Positions 19,652 to 27,986 of a DNA stretch of 64,000 nt are shown here, in pieces (the stretch's first letter is position 1; each line of letters opens with the position of its first letter). The notes below the pieces were generated by a model. It saw nothing but the letters and a program-made list of their open reading frames with translations, searched no databases and had not been told where the DNA came from. The stretch is from Bryobacteraceae bacterium (GTDB lineage: Bacteria; Acidobacteriota; Terriglobia; Bryobacterales; Bryobacteraceae). The translations under genes were made by a program, and so were the position numbers. The stretch covers positions 20,074-84,073 of the forward strand of contig JAHCHE010000033.1 of assembly GCA_026129905.1 (NCBI GenBank), in the 5' to 3' direction.

Positions 19652-19680
19652 TTGCCGGTCCTGTCGTGTTAACATAACAC
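19652..19680 (+). promoter_or_regulatory. Putative promoter with 15-bp operator palindrome (molybdate transporter/regulator)
   Basis: The perfect inverted repeat GTGTTA-ACA-TAACAC occupies 19666-19680, midway between the divergent starts at 19607 and 19729. A sigma-70-like pair TTGCCG (19652-19657) and TAACAC (19675-19680), 17 bases apart and facing the regulator, overlaps the palindrome in its -10 element, so a bound regulator would block its own promoter. It is an operator candidate for the XRE/PBP protein. Promoter strength is poor by consensus. Confidence 0.55.
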
Positions 19681-19728
19681 AGTCTTGGAAAGCGTTTCCT
19701 CGCCGCCCGCGAAGAATGGAGGCCCGCC

Positions 19729-20868
19729 ATGTCCGTCGAAAGCCGTCTTTCGTCGATCCGCCAGGCAAGAGGGATTGCCGCGGCGGAGCTGGCCCGGCGC
19801 GTTGGGGTCAGCCGCCAGACGATTTACGCCATTGAATCGGGCAGCTACGTCCCCAATACGTCGGTCGCCTTGCGGCTCGCGCGGGAACTGGAAGTATCGG
19901 TCGAGGACCTGTTCGCGCTGGAGGATTCGGCGGACTCGCCGCGCCCGCGGTCGGTGAAGGCGACGCTGCTCGGTCCGGCGCAAGGCGCCTCCAGCCGCCC
20001 GGTGCGGCTGACCCGGATCCGCGATCGGTGGATCGGCAGCCCCGCCGAGAGCATCCCGTACTACCTGCCCGAGGCCGATGGGATCGCGGCGCTGCCGGGA
20101 AAGAGAGGGCTCGCCACGGTCCAGGTGATCGGCCCCGACGAGTCGATGGCCAAGCGGCTCGTGATCGCCGGTTGCGATCCGGCGATTGGACTCCTGGCCC
20201 GCATGACGGAAAGGGCCTCCGGCGTCGACGTGGTGGCCGCGCCGGCCTCCAGCCGCCAGGCCCTGGACTGGATGAAGCGGGGCATGATCCACATCGCCGG
20301 AAGTCATCTCGAAGATCCCGCCACGGGAGAGTTCAATCTCCCGCACCTGCGGCGGCTCATGCCGGACGAGGACCTCTCGGTGGTCACCTTCGCCCGCTGG
20401 GAAGCCGGATTCGTCGTCGCGCGCGGGAACCCCCTGGGCATCCGCCGCGCCGGCGACCTGGCCCAGTCCAGGGTCCGTTTCATCAACCGGGAACCCGGCT
20501 CGGGAAGCCGCGCGCTCCTGGACTCCCTGCTCTCGAAGGCCGGCGTGCCCGGGGAAGGAATTCAGGGCTACGATCGTCTCGCGGCGGGCCACATGGCCGC
20601 CGCCTGGGCCGTCGCCGCCGGCGCGGCCGACTGCTGTCTGGCGACGCCTTCCGCGGCGCGCGCTTTCTCTCTGGACTTCGTCCCTTTGCGCGAGGAGCGG
20701 TTCGATTTCGCCGTCCCACGGGAGTTCCTGGATCTGCCGGCCGTACGCTGCTTTTTCGACGTCCTCCAGCGCGCCTCGCTCCGGCGCAAGCTGGAGTCGC
20801 TGGCCGGTTACGACGCCTCGCAAACGGGCCGCCTGCTCGCTCCCGGCCCCGCTGGAACGAATCGATGA
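19729..20868 (+). CDS. XRE-type HTH regulator fused to a periplasmic-binding-protein-like domain
   Basis: The start at 19729 follows TGGAGG seven bases upstream. Residues 5-60 form a helix-turn-helix of the XRE class (IRQARGIAAAELARRVGVSR, then TIYAIESGSYVPNTSVALRL). Residues of about 85-340 form a type-II PBP-like domain (VQVIGPDESMAKRLVIAGCD, VRFINREPGSGSRALLDSLL, GYDRLAAGHMAAAWAVAAGA). The GSGSR loop is the anion-contacting part in related molybdate/tungstate binding proteins. The natural partner is the divergent MOT1 transporter, so it probably senses the oxyanion and represses transport. The ligand is inferred from context. Confidence 0.85.
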   Translation: MSVESRLSSIRQARGIAAAELARRVGVSRQTIYAIESGSYVPNTSVALRLARELEVSVEDLFALEDSADSPRPRSVKATLLGPAQGASSRPVRLTRIRDRWIGSPAESIPYYLPEADGIAALPGKRGLATVQVIGPDESMAKRLVIAGCDPAIGLLARMTERASGVDVVAAPASSRQALDWMKRGMIHIAGSHLEDPATGEFNLPHLRRLMPDEDLSVVTFARWEAGFVVARGNPLGIRRAGDLAQSRVRFINREPGSGSRALLDSLLSKAGVPGEGIQGYDRLAAGHMAAAWAVAAGAADCCLATPSAARAFSLDFVPLREERFDFAVPREFLDLPAVRCFFDVLQRASLRRKLESLAGYDASQTGRLLAPGPAGTNR

Positions 20869-20940
20869 ACGAGACGGCGTTCCGTCCGCGCGCTATCCTT
20901 GTACTAGCGACACGCTGATTACGGGTACGAGGAGAATCGA

Positions 20941-21264
20941 ATGGGTTGCGGCAGCGGCATGATGAGGCCACCGATGGACGAGCCGGGCGGCCGGCAGGTA
21001 TTCTGCGTGAAGTTCCAGCGCGAGATGCGCGGCCTCGACGAACCGCCCTTCGACAACCATCCGCTCGGCCAGCGCATTTTCGAGAACGTCTCCAAGGAGG
21101 CGTGGCGGATGTGGCTGGAGCACATGAAGATGATCATGAACGAATACCGCCTCAACCTCGGAACCCGCGAAGCGCAGGAATTCCTCCTCCAGCAGATGGA
21201 GCAATACTTCTTCGGCGAAGGCGCCGCGCTCCCCGCCGACTACGTACCGCCCCGCTCCAAGTGA
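20941..21264 (+). CDS. yggX: YggX-like Fe(II)-trafficking / oxidative damage protection protein
   Basis: AGGAGAATCGA precedes the ATG. The 107-residue product matches YggX (usually about 90 residues): VFCVKFQREMRGLDEPPFDN, LGQRIFENVSKEAWRMWLEH, NEYRLNLGTREAQEFLLQQM and the ending YVPPRSK. The conserved N-terminal cysteine (C22) is present. An extra 17 residues (MGCGSGMMRPPMDEPGG) precede the family start and carry another cysteine. YggX protects iron-sulfur clusters under superoxide stress. It is 72 bases downstream of the XRE/PBP regulator gene, with its own ribosome-binding site. Confidence 0.9.
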   Translation: MGCGSGMMRPPMDEPGGRQVFCVKFQREMRGLDEPPFDNHPLGQRIFENVSKEAWRMWLEHMKMIMNEYRLNLGTREAQEFLLQQMEQYFFGEGAALPADYVPPRSK

Positions 21265-21680
21265 AGACCGCTCTCGCCCCCGCAAGACTCGACAATGCCT
21301 GTGGGGGGCAGTCTCGTAGGCTGCGCGGGACTCCCAGTCCCGCCAACGCCACCCTCGCTGCCCGGCATCGGCGTTCATGACATTGTCAACTGTCAGCCGG
21401 ACAGGAGACTTTCGATGCGCGGCTCGGCGTCGGCGCTGACCTGACTTTCGCACTTCGCGCGGGTTTCTGGGGGCTCGCGGGGCCGCTATTTCAGCCTCGT
21501 GGAGAATCGCCGGCTTCCGGGCGGCCGTACGGTGCCATAGCTGGGCGAGCGAGCCGGGCGCAGGAGTCTGCCCAAACGCGATCCGTTATTGCCGCGCCTG
21601 GGCGCCGCCAAGGAGGAGGCCGGTCGAGCCTTCGGCTTTGTGACGATCCGACTTCCGATCGCGCGCCAGCCGGTCGCGCG
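21265..21680. other. Gene-free stretch
   Basis: No frame on either strand here has a ribosome-binding site or family-like content. The only structure I see is the double-hairpin element at 21308-21343. The right border is exactly where the duplicated SDR segment begins (21681). Confidence 0.6.
21308..21343. repeat. Double-hairpin intergenic element, copy A
   Basis: This is a 36-base unit: a 7-3-7 hairpin GCAGTCT-CGT-AGGCTGC (one G-T wobble), immediately followed by a perfect 8-3-8 hairpin GCGGGACT-CCC-AGTCCCGC. A unit with the same layout and the same CCC loop but different arm sequence lies at 63361-63396. Both follow a TGTGGGG run. Probably a dispersed extragenic palindrome. Confidence 0.65.
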
Positions 21681-22910
21681 CTCAACCCGCGTAGAGCGTC
21701 ATGCCGCCGTCCACGCGCAGAATCTGTCCGTGGATGAAGCGGGCGCCGTCGCCCGCCAGGAAGGCCACCACGTCCGCAATTTCCTCGGGCTCCCCGTAGC
21801 GATTCAAAGACACCTCGTGTTGCATCATCTCCGGGTCCACCTTGCGTGTGGCCAGAAAGCGCGCGGTTTTCGTCGGGCCGGGGCTGACGGCGTTGACGCG
21901 CACCCCGTACGGCCGAAGCTCGAAGGCCAGGCACCGCGTGTAGTGCGCCACGGCCGCCTTCAGCGTGGAGTAGACGACCTCGGGCGACGTCCCGAAATGG
22001 GCGGCGCCGGAGGCGATGTTGATCACGCAGCCGCGCCGCCGCTCGACCATCGGCTTGCAGAACGCCTGGCAGACGAGCATCGTCCCGATGAGGTTGTTGT
22101 TCACCAGCGTCTGAATATCCTCGAAGGAAATGTCGAGCGCATTGTTGGGCGAAGGCTTCCCGCCGGAAGCGCCGATGTCGCCGCCCGCGCAGTTGACCAG
22201 AACGTCGACGGGACCAAGCCGGTCCGCGATGAACGACGCCATCCCGAAGACCGTGTCGCGATCGCCGATGTTGCCGGCCACCGCGGCGGTGCGGCCGCCA
22301 GATCGCGCGATCGCGGCCGCCACCTGGTCGATGTCGGAGGCCTCGCCGTACTTGGCCGGCGCCTCGCGGTTGATGTCGTGAATGGCGACGTCGGCGCCGA
22401 GTTCGGCCAGCCGCGCAGCGATCGCCCGGCCCAGGCCCCGGCCTGAGCCGGTGACGAACGCAATCCTGCCTTCGAGTGGTTTATCCATTCCGTCCTGTGT
22501 CTCTCCTACATGAGCCCGAGGCTCTTCATATTCGCGGCGCTGCGGCGGATCATCGCCAGTTCGTACGCGACGATCTCCGCCGGCGGAGCGTTCTTCTCCC
22601 AAGGCGTGCGCCAGTCCGCGGCTTCCTCCAGCCGACTCCGCCGCGCGGCGGCCAAACAGGGCGCAAACTCGCGAACCGTGCGCTCGGCATACTCGTTCCA
22701 CCACTCGGGCCGGAAGAGCCTGACGTGGCGGACTTCCAGCGCGCCCGGCTCAAGCGACGCCGTCAGCTCCGAATGATGCGCGGCAAGCGCCGCGACGATC
22801 TCCGGAAAGGGTACGCAGCCGTCGCCGATCGCGCAGCGCACCAGGCGGTAGCCTTCGTCGGTCCACTGCGCATTGTAGTCCTTCAGATGGACGTGCCGTA
22901 CCAGCGGCGC
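21681..22910. repeat. Segmental duplication, copy 1 (intact)
   Basis: This block holds the SDR gene and the 3' part of the TIM-barrel gene. It recurs at 42686-43693, where 222 bases equivalent to 22579-22800 are absent. By eye, 21681-22578 differs from copy 2 at only four bases, while 22801-22910 differs at five in 110. The two parts therefore have different histories. Confidence 0.9.
21682..22488 (-). CDS. SDR-family oxidoreductase (copy 1)
   Basis: The 268-residue classical SDR has the nucleotide loop VTGSGRGLGRAIAARL near residue 11, DINREA after beta-2, VNCAGGDIGA near residue 91, the catalytic motif VYSTLKAAVAH (Tyr and Lys) near residue 166, and an ending ILRVDGGMTLYAG. The start at 22488 (MDKPLEGRIAF) is the same in both copies and fits the family. 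It lies 17 bases after the TIM-barrel gene on the same strand, so the pair probably forms an operon for sugar or polyol oxidation. It differs from the copy at 42687 by two residues (R versus P near 65, V versus A in the QHEVSLNR region). Confidence 0.88.
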   Translation of the reverse strand: MDKPLEGRIAFVTGSGRGLGRAIAARLAELGADVAIHDINREAPAKYGEASDIDQVAAAIARSGGRTAAVAGNIGDRDTVFGMASFIADRLGPVDVLVNCAGGDIGASGGKPSPNNALDISFEDIQTLVNNNLIGTMLVCQAFCKPMVERRRGCVINIASGAAHFGTSPEVVYSTLKAAVAHYTRCLAFELRPYGVRVNAVSPGPTKTARFLATRKVDPEMMQHEVSLNRYGEPEEIADVVAFLAGDGARFIHGQILRVDGGMTLYAG

Positions 22911-23489
22911 GACCTTGCGGGCAAACGCAACGGGTTCCTCGCCGACCGCGAGCGGGTTGCCGGTGTCGATGCAGATACCGACGTTCGCGCCACCCTCCGT
23001 GGCGAAGTCGATCAGTTCCTGGCTGCCAAAATCCTGGTGATTCTCAATGGCGAAGGCGATCCCGAGGTCCATCGCCTGCGGCGCAAACCGGCCAAGCGTG
23101 GCCCGAACGTGGCCGACCATCGCGGCCCACTGAGGTCCGCAGGCCGCGCGGTCGCCACAGAGCACCGGCGACAGCCCTAGACGAATGATCCGCGCGCCAA
23201 CCAGCCGGGCGGACCGCAAAGCGGAATCCACTCCTTCAAGCGGCGGCCCCAGACTGATCACCGGCGTCATGCCCAGGCCTGCGATCCGCTCGCCCAGGGC
23301 GCTTCCCTCCTCCTCGGAAAGCGCGGTCAGCCATGGGTTGTGGAGTTCCAGCGTGCGCGCGCCGAGTTCGACCGCAATGGCGAGAAAGCCCTCCAGTCCC
23401 GCGCCGGCGGGATTCCTCCGGGACGTGCCGGCGCCCTGGAGGCCGAGATGAAAGGTGAGCCCGTACGGATTGAGGCCGACGTGAAGCAT
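22506..23489 (-). CDS. Sugar phosphate isomerase/epimerase-like TIM barrel
   Basis: The 327-residue product has xylose-isomerase-like (AP endonuclease 2 superfamily) features: an N-terminal strand MLHVGLNPYGLTFHL, ELGARTLELHNPWL, AFAIENHQDF (metal-ligand Glu), GICIDTGNPLAVGE (Asp), VRHVHLKDYN (His and Asp) and TASLEPGAL. It probably epimerises or isomerises a keto-sugar in the cytoplasm with a divalent metal. The SDR follows directly downstream. A scrambled piece of this gene is repeated at 43511-43693. Confidence 0.85.
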   Translation of the reverse strand: MLHVGLNPYGLTFHLGLQGAGTSRRNPAGAGLEGFLAIAVELGARTLELHNPWLTALSEEEGSALGERIAGLGMTPVISLGPPLEGVDSALRSARLVGARIIRLGLSPVLCGDRAACGPQWAAMVGHVRATLGRFAPQAMDLGIAFAIENHQDFGSQELIDFATEGGANVGICIDTGNPLAVGEEPVAFARKVAPLVRHVHLKDYNAQWTDEGYRLVRCAIGDGCVPFPEIVAALAAHHSELTASLEPGALEVRHVRLFRPEWWNEYAERTVREFAPCLAAARRSRLEEAADWRTPWEKNAPPAEIVAYELAMIRRSAANMKSLGLM

Positions 23490-23586
23490 TAACAGTCGAT
23501 TCTAATCCGCGGCGGGGCTCGCGATGGGCGAGTCCGCGGGGATCGGCCTCCTGCAACCGAACAGCAAAAAAGATCTTGAGATCCTA

Positions 23587-23641
23587 TTGACAGAATAACG
23601 TGGCAGGCGTACGATAGAACTTACATGCAACTGACTTGCAT
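23587..23641 (+). promoter_or_regulatory. Strong sigma-70-like promoter with downstream operator-like palindrome
   Basis: TTGACA at 23587-23592 and TACGAT at 23610-23615 are exactly 17 bases apart, one of the best consensus promoters in the window. A perfect inverted repeat ATGCAA-CTGAC-TTGCAT lies at 23625-23641, just after the expected transcription start. In that place a repressor would block the porin gene beginning at 23657. The palindrome resembles LacI/GntR-type sites in size, but the protein is unknown. Confidence 0.6.
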
Positions 23642-23656
23642 ATCTTAAACTCGATC

Positions 23657-24829
23657 ATGAAGCGGCGCGCGTCGATCCGAATCCCCCTTTTTCCGCTGGC
23701 GGCGGCGCTGCTTGCGGCGCAGCCGGCCGCGGAACCCTTGCGGCTACGCGTGGATGGGCTGGCGCGGCTGGAATCCGGACGGGAGCAGGAAGCGAACGGT
23801 TCGATGGAAATCTATGGCTTATACCGGACGCGCGTCGGTTTGGAGGCGCGCTCCGGCGCCGGCGCGAGTTTCGTCTTTGAAGGGCAGGACGCGGGCGCGG
23901 TGATTCTTACAGGCGCCCCACTGCCCTCGGACCACTTCGATGTTCACCAGGCGTTCGTTGCGCTAGCGCGGCCGGGCGGCAGGTGGCAGGTTCGCCTGGG
24001 GCGGCAGGAATTGGCCTTCGGCGACGAGCGCCTGGTCGGCGCGGATTCCGAGTGGTGCTACATGGGGCGCTCCTTCGACGCGGCGCGCGTATCGTATCTG
24101 GGCGAGAGCGTCCGGCTGGACTGGTTCGCTTCCTTTCCGGTGACGCACGCCGACGGAGGGTGGAACCGCCCGCAGTCCACGGTGGGGCTGCACGGATTTG
24201 ACGCCACCTGGAAGCTCGCCGGCGGCGACGTGGGCGCTTATTGGATCTGGAAGTCCGGCCGCGGCGCGGAAGGGGAAAGCCGGTACACGTCAGGGTTGCG
24301 TCACACGGCGGCGATCGCCGCCGGCATCGAAACGAACGCGGAGTTTGCCTGGCAAACGGGCCGGTGGGCGGGAGAGCGAGTCCGAGCCTGGGCGGGACAC
24401 GCGGAAGTGAGCCGGAAGCTTTGGGCGGCGGAAAACGCGCCGGTGGCCGCGGCCGAATACAACTACGGCAGCCCGGACGCGAAGCCGGACGACGGCTTGG
24501 CCGGCGCGTTCGACGACCTCTTCCCGGCGGGGCACGACCGCTTCGGCTTGGCGGACCCGTTTCCGTGGAGCAATATCCGCAGCGCGGGCTTCTCCTTGGA
24601 ATGGCGCCCTCGCGAGCGTCTGGAGATCGCGGCCGGATGGCGGCGCATCCGTCCCGCGGCGAGCGAAAGCGAAGAAAACCGCGCCGGCCAGTTCGCCGTG
24701 TCCGCGGCGTACGATATATCCGGCGAATGGCGGGTATTTGCCGCGTACGCGCGCTACTTTCAGGCGGCCGGCGCCGCGTCCGGCCCGCCGGCGTGCTCCT
24801 CCTTCATCGGCCTGCGCCGCCGTTTTTAA
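23657..24829 (+). CDS. Outer-membrane porin-like protein (alginate-export family)
   Basis: The ATG at 23657 gives MKRRASIRIPLFPLAAALLAAQ, a normal signal peptide; an upstream in-frame TTG at 23636 falls inside the palindrome and is less likely. The mature protein of about 370 residues shows alternating beta strands (YGLYRTRVGLEAR, RWQVRLGRQELAFGDERLVG, LGFDAT-like turns, WRVFAAYARYFQAAG) and ends in aromatic RRRF, as in barrels. The GRQEL..GDERL..D segment is typical of the AlgE/alginate-export family. It likely lets an oligosaccharide or sugar acid pass the outer membrane. It is convergent with the kinase gene, with only 11 bases between. Confidence 0.75.
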   Translation: MKRRASIRIPLFPLAAALLAAQPAAEPLRLRVDGLARLESGREQEANGSMEIYGLYRTRVGLEARSGAGASFVFEGQDAGAVILTGAPLPSDHFDVHQAFVALARPGGRWQVRLGRQELAFGDERLVGADSEWCYMGRSFDAARVSYLGESVRLDWFASFPVTHADGGWNRPQSTVGLHGFDATWKLAGGDVGAYWIWKSGRGAEGESRYTSGLRHTAAIAAGIETNAEFAWQTGRWAGERVRAWAGHAEVSRKLWAAENAPVAAAEYNYGSPDAKPDDGLAGAFDDLFPAGHDRFGLADPFPWSNIRSAGFSLEWRPRERLEIAAGWRRIRPAASESEENRAGQFAVSAAYDISGEWRVFAAYARYFQAAGAASGPPACSSFIGLRRRF

Positions 24830-24840
24830 GGGCGTTGCTC

Positions 24841-27144
24841 TCAGGATGAGCCGGGAATGAGGCCGAGGATCAGGTCGGTTTCCTGCCGGTGGAAGTTGCT
24901 CATCGGGGCGAGATTGTAGTTGTCGCCGCCGATCTTGATGTGGAACGATCCGGGCGCGCGGACGCCGCGGAGAAGGCGGGTCACCTTCGAGTTGAGCTTT
25001 GCCTCGGCTACGTTCGTGAGAGGACCGGCGAACACCGGGACGCCGTCGTCGCCGGTGAAGGCGATCCTCGATTTCGACAGGCGCAGCGTACCCGTTCGGA
25101 AACGCGTGAACATCCCGTCGCCGAGATCGTGCTTGAGATGAAACGAGACAGTGCCGCCGTTGTCCAGCGCTTTGCGATAGTGCGCGGCGGCGGTGGCGAC
25201 GTCGCCGTCGTTATAGAGATAGATGTAGCCGAGGTTGGCGTGCGCCTCGGCGTTGTTCGGCTCCTGCGACAGGACCTGTTGCAGCATTGGCAACGCCTGG
25301 TTGGCGCGGCGGGAGCGGGTGAGCTCGCCGGCCTTCTTGAGGAGCGCGGCCGGCGTGTCGGCGGCGGGAGATGTGTTGTCCACGGGCGGCGATACGGGCG
25401 GCTGCACGTACGGATCGTCGATTCGAGGCGGGGTGACGCCCGTGCGAGGGAGACCCCGATTGTCGCTCCGCTCGCGCGCGGCTTCCGTGTCGGGTTCGCG
25501 GCGGGGCGGAAAGTCGCCCGTAGGAGGCGGCTCGGTCCTGGCCGCCCGGCGCCGCGTATCGTCGCCGGAATCAGCCGTCCCGGACTCACGATAGGGCGGA
25601 AACTCCTCGGGCGGGCCGGGCGCCGCGGGCGCGCGGCGCACCCACACGGTGGTGGTCCCATTCGGCGCTATCATCTCCAGGCGCGAGCCCTCCACGATCC
25701 GGTAGGTTCCCCAGTCCTTTCGGCCGCTGTTGTTGGAGATGATGCGAAAGGTTCCGTCCGAGATGCGAATGAGCCCGGTCTCCTGCAACAGCGCGGGAGG
25801 GCACCCGGAAACGAAGGAATATTTGCCGTCCGTCTCGTACGACACCTCGCATTCGTTCTGCGTGGTTCCGTCGGTCCACCCGGTGGACCAGCGGCCCGAC
25901 GCGGCGGCGTCCACGCCCGGTTGCTCAGCCGCCGGATCTTCGTTCTCGCCGACCTCGACGGTCGTGCGGCCCGGCCGGAAAAGCCAGGCGACGATCAGGA
26001 GGGCGGCGGCGGACGCGGCGACGATCCAGACCCACTTGGGAAGCTCCCCTACGCTCTTGCGGATGGGGGCCGGCGCCGGGACAGGGCCGGGAACCGGCGT
26101 CACGGTCTGGGGCGGCATTGGCGCCGGAGCGGGCGCCGGCCGGGTGATCGGATCGGGGACCGGAACCGCTCGGGAGACGGGCGCCCTCTCGCCGACGAGA
26201 GCCGCCTGGAATTCCTCCATGGACTGATACCGGTTCTCGGCCCGGACCGACAGCGCGGTCATCAAAACGGCCTCGGCCGCCGGCGGAATCATGGCGCCGA
26301 GCGAGGATGGCAGTTCAATTTCGTCGTGATACGCGCGATCGGTAGCGGGCGGCGGCACTTTGCCGGTGACGATGCGGTACAGCGTCGCCGCCGTGGCGTA
26401 CACGTCCGTCCACTGACCCTGATTCCCCTTGGTGCGATACTGCTCCTCGGGCGCGTAGCCCTCTTTGAGGATGACGGACAGATTCCTGCTTTTCTGCCCC
26501 AGCGCCTGACGCGCCGCGCCAAAGTCGAGAACCTTCACCAGTCCGGTGTTGGTGAGGAAAATGTTGTCGGGGCTGATGTCCCGATGCAGGATGCCCGTTC
26601 GGTGAACCTCGCGCAGGGCATCCATCACCGGCGTCATGATCCGCACCGCGGCCTCATAGGCGATCCGGCCGCCCTTGCTTTCGACGTACTGAAGCAAGGT
26701 GCGGCCATCGAGGTACTCCGTCACCATGTAGCCGGTGTCGTTCTCGGCGAAGAAGTTGATGACGGAGATGATGTCGGGGCGGTCGGAAAACCTCGCCACC
26801 ACGCGGGCCTCGTCGAGGAAGCGGTCAAGCCCCCACTGGTAATCGGCCTGGTTGGTGTACACGGAGACCCCGCGCTGGCCGGGGCTGCGGCCGGCGACGC
26901 CCTGGGGCATGTATTCCTTGACCGCCAGCTTGCGGTGCAACCGCAGATCCCAAGCGATGTAGAGAATGCCGAATCCGCCGTGACCCAGGACGCGGCCGAC
27001 CATGAACTGATCGGCGAGGATGGTCCGCGGCGGCAGGTACAGAGGCGACGCGGGCGCCTGATCCTCGCGCCAGCCGCAGTGCGGACACACCATGGCGCCT
27101 CCGTGCTCGCGAATGCATCCCATACAGATCGAGTCAGGATTCAT
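24841..27144 (-). CDS. Membrane Ser/Thr protein kinase with N-terminal zinc ribbon
   Basis: The start at 27144 overlaps the end of the PP2C gene by 11 bases and gives 767 residues. Residues 7-23 hold C-x2-C and C-x2-C (C7, C10, C20, C23), a zinc-ribbon pattern. The kinase domain runs from about 45 to 310: G-loop GHGGFG, K76, H187-R-D189 in HRDISPDN, D207-F-G, and the activation-segment end GYAPEEQY. A proline-rich linker and one membrane helix (WVWIVAASAAALLIVAWLF) follow. The C-terminal half carries a domain with GTYRIVEGSRLEMIAPNGTT, then TPR-like helices (ALPMLQQVLSQEPNNAEAHA) and a terminal beta domain. It is the last gene of the FHA/PP2C operon and is presumably reversed by those phosphatases. 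Confidence 0.92.
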   Translation of the reverse strand: MNPDSICMGCIREHGGAMVCPHCGWREDQAPASPLYLPPRTILADQFMVGRVLGHGGFGILYIAWDLRLHRKLAVKEYMPQGVAGRSPGQRGVSVYTNQADYQWGLDRFLDEARVVARFSDRPDIISVINFFAENDTGYMVTEYLDGRTLLQYVESKGGRIAYEAAVRIMTPVMDALREVHRTGILHRDISPDNIFLTNTGLVKVLDFGAARQALGQKSRNLSVILKEGYAPEEQYRTKGNQGQWTDVYATAATLYRIVTGKVPPPATDRAYHDEIELPSSLGAMIPPAAEAVLMTALSVRAENRYQSMEEFQAALVGERAPVSRAVPVPDPITRPAPAPAPMPPQTVTPVPGPVPAPAPIRKSVGELPKWVWIVAASAAALLIVAWLFRPGRTTVEVGENEDPAAEQPGVDAAASGRWSTGWTDGTTQNECEVSYETDGKYSFVSGCPPALLQETGLIRISDGTFRIISNNSGRKDWGTYRIVEGSRLEMIAPNGTTTVWVRRAPAAPGPPEEFPPYRESGTADSGDDTRRRAARTEPPPTGDFPPRREPDTEAARERSDNRGLPRTGVTPPRIDDPYVQPPVSPPVDNTSPAADTPAALLKKAGELTRSRRANQALPMLQQVLSQEPNNAEAHANLGYIYLYNDGDVATAAAHYRKALDNGGTVSFHLKHDLGDGMFTRFRTGTLRLSKSRIAFTGDDGVPVFAGPLTNVAEAKLNSKVTRLLRGVRAPGSFHIKIGGDNYNLAPMSNFHRQETDLILGLIPGSS

Positions 27145-27892
27145 GCGTCGACTCCTTGGCGTCTTCGGCGGCGAAGATGGCGATCGCCGAGTAGTTGTCG
27201 TGATCGGCCGCGGCGCGGCGCAGCAGGCGCGCTTCCATGCCGCGGAGCCACTCGCGCGGATGCGCGGCCTTCGCGAGTTCAGCTTCCATCTCCCGCTCGG
27301 TAACGTACTCCCACAGACCGTCGGAAGCCAACAGGAAAGCGTCGCCCGGCAGCACTTGCACCGGCTCATCCGCGATGACGGGCCGAACGCCGTCCGCCGT
27401 GCCGAGGCTGCGGAGAAGCCGGCCGCGATCCTCGTGAAAGCGGATCTGACGAGGCGAGATTTCGCCGGCGTCGGCCAGGCTCTGTGGAACGCTGTGATCC
27501 CGCGTCTGGAAGACGACCCTGCCCTCCCGGAAGTGATAGAGACGGGAATCGCCGACGTGGGCCCACAGCGCCTTCACTCCATCGGCGGCCAGCGCGACGG
27601 CCGTTGTTCTCATTCCGGCCAGCCGGGGCTCCGTCTCTTGCGCGGCGCATACCGCCTGGTTGGCCGCTTCCAGTCCGGCCGACAGGACTTCGCGCGAGAC
27701 GCCGGGCGCCGCTTGGAACGAGGTGAGTGCGGCGTCGGCGGCCACCTGGGATGCGACCTCGCCTCCTCCCTGGCCGCCAAGACCGTCGGCGAGCGCCCAG
27801 AGCACGGCCCCTCCGGCGGATACGAAATTGCACCGGTCCTCGTTGACGGCGCGGCCGCCGGCGGCCGTGAGCATGTCGGTGACGTAGAGCAT
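27134..27892 (-). CDS. PP2C-family Ser/Thr protein phosphatase (short form)
   Basis: The 252-residue product carries the PP2C motifs with metal-binding aspartates: AVNEDRCNF near residue 16, LWALADGLGGQGGGEVAS near residue 33, LWAHVGDSRLYHFREG near residue 113, and AFLLASDGLWEYVTE near residue 184. It should dephosphorylate Ser/Thr residues in the cytoplasm with Mn/Mg. It overlaps the kinase gene by 11 bases, so the two are translationally coupled. It differs from the neighbouring PP2C by lacking any membrane segment. Confidence 0.92.
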   Translation of the reverse strand: MLYVTDMLTAAGGRAVNEDRCNFVSAGGAVLWALADGLGGQGGGEVASQVAADAALTSFQAAPGVSREVLSAGLEAANQAVCAAQETEPRLAGMRTTAVALAADGVKALWAHVGDSRLYHFREGRVVFQTRDHSVPQSLADAGEISPRQIRFHEDRGRLLRSLGTADGVRPVIADEPVQVLPGDAFLLASDGLWEYVTEREMEAELAKAAHPREWLRGMEARLLRRAAADHDNYSAIAIFAAEDAKESTHES

Positions 27893-27986
27893 CAGGCGCG
27901 CTCCGGCGCCGCCGGGGAACCGGCCTCCGCGGGATCAAAGCGGCCTTGCGGCGGGATTGCGCGCTTCGTGCGAGTATGGCGGCGCA

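Noticed and set aside
21265..21680. tRNA or small RNA gene in the gap after yggX
   Set aside because: The hairpins present do not form a cloverleaf, and the same double hairpin occurs at 63361, pointing to a dispersed element.
24889..27303. 804-codon plus-strand frame across the kinase gene
   Set aside because: Antisense shadow of the kinase. The minus strand has all kinase motifs, and the plus frame is Arg/Gly/Val-rich with no family pattern.
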